Positions 62,939-64,000 of a stretch of 64,000 nt of DNA are shown piece by piece (the first letter of the stretch is position 1; each line of letters begins with the position of its first letter). The DNA comes from Chloroflexota bacterium (lineage in GTDB: Bacteria > Chloroflexota > Dehalococcoidia > JACPQD01), in the NCBI GenBank assembly GCA_016190665.1, contig JACPQD010000028.1, positions 39,734-103,733 on the forward strand. Reading direction: 5' to 3'. A model generated the notes under the pieces. It was not told where the DNA came from, did not search any database, and was given only the letters and a program-made list of their open reading frames with translations. The translations under genes and the position numbers were made by a program.

Positions 62939-62984
62939 CCTTCCCTCAAAAGCTCATAAGCAACAAACGTTGAAGGAGGCAGCC

Positions 62985-64000
62985 GTGCCCGAGTTCGGGT
63001 TCATGGGGGTGGACTGGGAGGAGCGCATCGATTTCGCCCGTTTGCGGCGCGAGCGGCTGCAAAAGGCCAAGGATGCGCTGGCCCAATCCGACGTCGATGT
63101 CCTCTTCGTCATGAGGAGCGAGGACGTCAGGTATCTCACCGGTTTCAGGGGCCATCTCGGCCCGGTTATCGCCTTTCAGCACAGCGTGGTCCTCCCCAAG
63201 GGCGGCGACCCCATCCTCTTGACCGGCGACCACGATCATGCCAGGCTCAGAATGCCTTGGATGCCGCCGGGCGCCATTACCACTACCCCCGTGGGCGGAC
63301 GCCTCTTCTCACCAGGGGGGGCCAAGATATGGGCGGAGCATGTGAGGTCCCTTGTGGGCAACGTCGTCGACGGCAAGATCGGGATCGACATGTGGAGGCC
63401 CGCCATCGAGGAGGCTCTGAAGGCGGCTCTGCCCAAGGCTACCTTCGTGGACGGCTACGAAATCCTCATGAAGGCCAAGATTATCAAGACTCAGGATGAG
63501 CTGGAGTGCCAGCGCGCGGCTTGCATGATCACCGAGGCCGGGTTTGACGCCGCCCTGAGAATCCTCAAACCAGGCATCCGCGAGTGCGAGGTCCTCGCCG
63601 AGGCCTGGCGCGCCTTCACCGCTCTGGGCTCCGAGTGGACTCAGTGCGCCAACATCGTCACCTCCGGGCCATCCACCGCCCCCTACCGGCGCTTCACCTC
63701 CGACCGCATTATCCGCGAGGGTGACCTGGTGATCATGGACATCGGCGCCTGCTTCAATGGCTACTGGGGCGATTTCACCCGGACCTACGTCTGCGGCGAC
63801 ATTATGCCCACCAAGGAGCAGATAGCGCTCCACCAGGAGGACTACGACGCCCTCTTCGGCGCCTGCGGCGCAGCCCGGCCGGGCAACACCAACGCCGACA
63901 TGTGGAAGCACCTTCAGAACCCCCATTCCGGCGGCCTCTCCGGCGGGCATGGCGCCGGCTTGAATCCCTGGGAGCCCCCCTTCCTCTCGGGCTACCACCC
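62985..64000 (+). CDS. M24-family metallopeptidase, copy 2 (cut by window edge)
   Basis: Partial, 338 codons visible from a GTG at 62985 after GAAGGAGGCAGCC; the reading frame is open to the last base. It opens MPEFGFMGVDWEERIDF, almost the same as copy 1, and is similar throughout (KTQDELECQRAACMITEAG, MDIGACFNGYWGDFTRTY, GGHGAGLNPWEPPF). Metal ligands Asp, Asp and His are in the visible part; the two Glu lie beyond the edge. A tandem duplication 46 nt after copy 1. Confidence 0.9.
   Translation, partial: MPEFGFMGVDWEERIDFARLRRERLQKAKDALAQSDVDVLFVMRSEDVRYLTGFRGHLGPVIAFQHSVVLPKGGDPILLTGDHDHARLRMPWMPPGAITTTPVGGRLFSPGGAKIWAEHVRSLVGNVVDGKIGIDMWRPAIEEALKAALPKATFVDGYEILMKAKIIKTQDELECQRAACMITEAGFDAALRILKPGIRECEVLAEAWRAFTALGSEWTQCANIVTSGPSTAPYRRFTSDRIIREGDLVIMDIGACFNGYWGDFTRTYVCGDIMPTKEQIALHQEDYDALFGACGAARPGNTNADMWKHLQNPHSGGLSGGHGAGLNPWEPPFLSGYH

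Noticed and set aside
1..64000. Alternative genetic code with UGA as Trp or Gly
   Set aside because: TGG encodes Trp throughout and TGA ends many genes (for example 5631, 12674, 25673, 26424, 38954, 48412); internal TGA in otherwise intact frames occurs only in the UGxC motif.
1..64000. CRISPR array or prophage
   Set aside because: No regularly spaced direct repeats and no phage structural genes were seen.

Overview
This is a G+C-rich bacterial fragment. I could not fix its taxonomy. The lipoproteins with long Ala/Pro/Thr-rich linkers, the UGSC-type selenoproteins and the solitary glycyl-radical enzyme would fit an anaerobic or microaerophilic Chloroflexota lineage (Dehalococcoidia/SAR202-like), but that is an inference. 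There are no rRNA or convincing tRNA genes, no phage and no CRISPR array. UGA is the normal stop of many genes here, so the general code is standard.

The main content (about 0.25-54 kb) is a repeated module. Fourteen complete family-5 ('peptide/opine/organic solute') ABC substrate-binding lipoproteins and one decayed copy lie mostly in the same direction, and the window holds no permease or ATPase gene. Interleaved with them are seven genes that ordinary ORF calling breaks in two at an in-frame TGA. At each break the reading is U-G-x-C (UGGC, UGSC, UGAC, UGTC), and the same frame continues downstream as a conserved protein. Each TGA is followed by a short hairpin whose apical loop contains G about 20-22 nt downstream, as expected of a bacterial SECIS. 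I therefore annotate seven selenocysteine proteins of the UGSC type: six are about 547-574 aa with a fused C-terminal domain, and in one case (3943-5631) the two domains are separate genes. Five of the seven directly follow a binding-protein gene.

Metabolic genes sit between the modules: two closely similar D-2-hydroxyacid dehydrogenases (6135-7235 minus, 47336-48412), two MmgE/PrpD proteins, a glycyl-radical enzyme (14832-17261), two LUD-domain proteins, a zinc-type alcohol dehydrogenase homologue, an HD-domain protein, a LarA-like nickel racemase homologue, a 3-hydroxyisobutyrate dehydrogenase-like protein and a cupin. A plausible reading is that each lipoprotein captures a small organic acid or amine-like compound and a dedicated GrdB-like selenoprotein acts on it reductively, with the dehydrogenases, racemase and PrpD proteins handling products. 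The substrate is unknown.

The right flank (54.3-64 kb) changes character: a methyltransferase, an HTH/PIN pair resembling a toxin-antitoxin locus, a transposase scrap, an M23 peptidase lipoprotein, and a LysR regulator divergent from an operon of a D-3-phosphoglycerate dehydrogenase-like enzyme, an HMGL/isopropylmalate-synthase-like enzyme and two tandem M24 peptidase-family proteins, the last cut by the window edge. Three copies of a MITE-like palindromic element, one further 94-bp palindrome and two decayed genes show local turnover.
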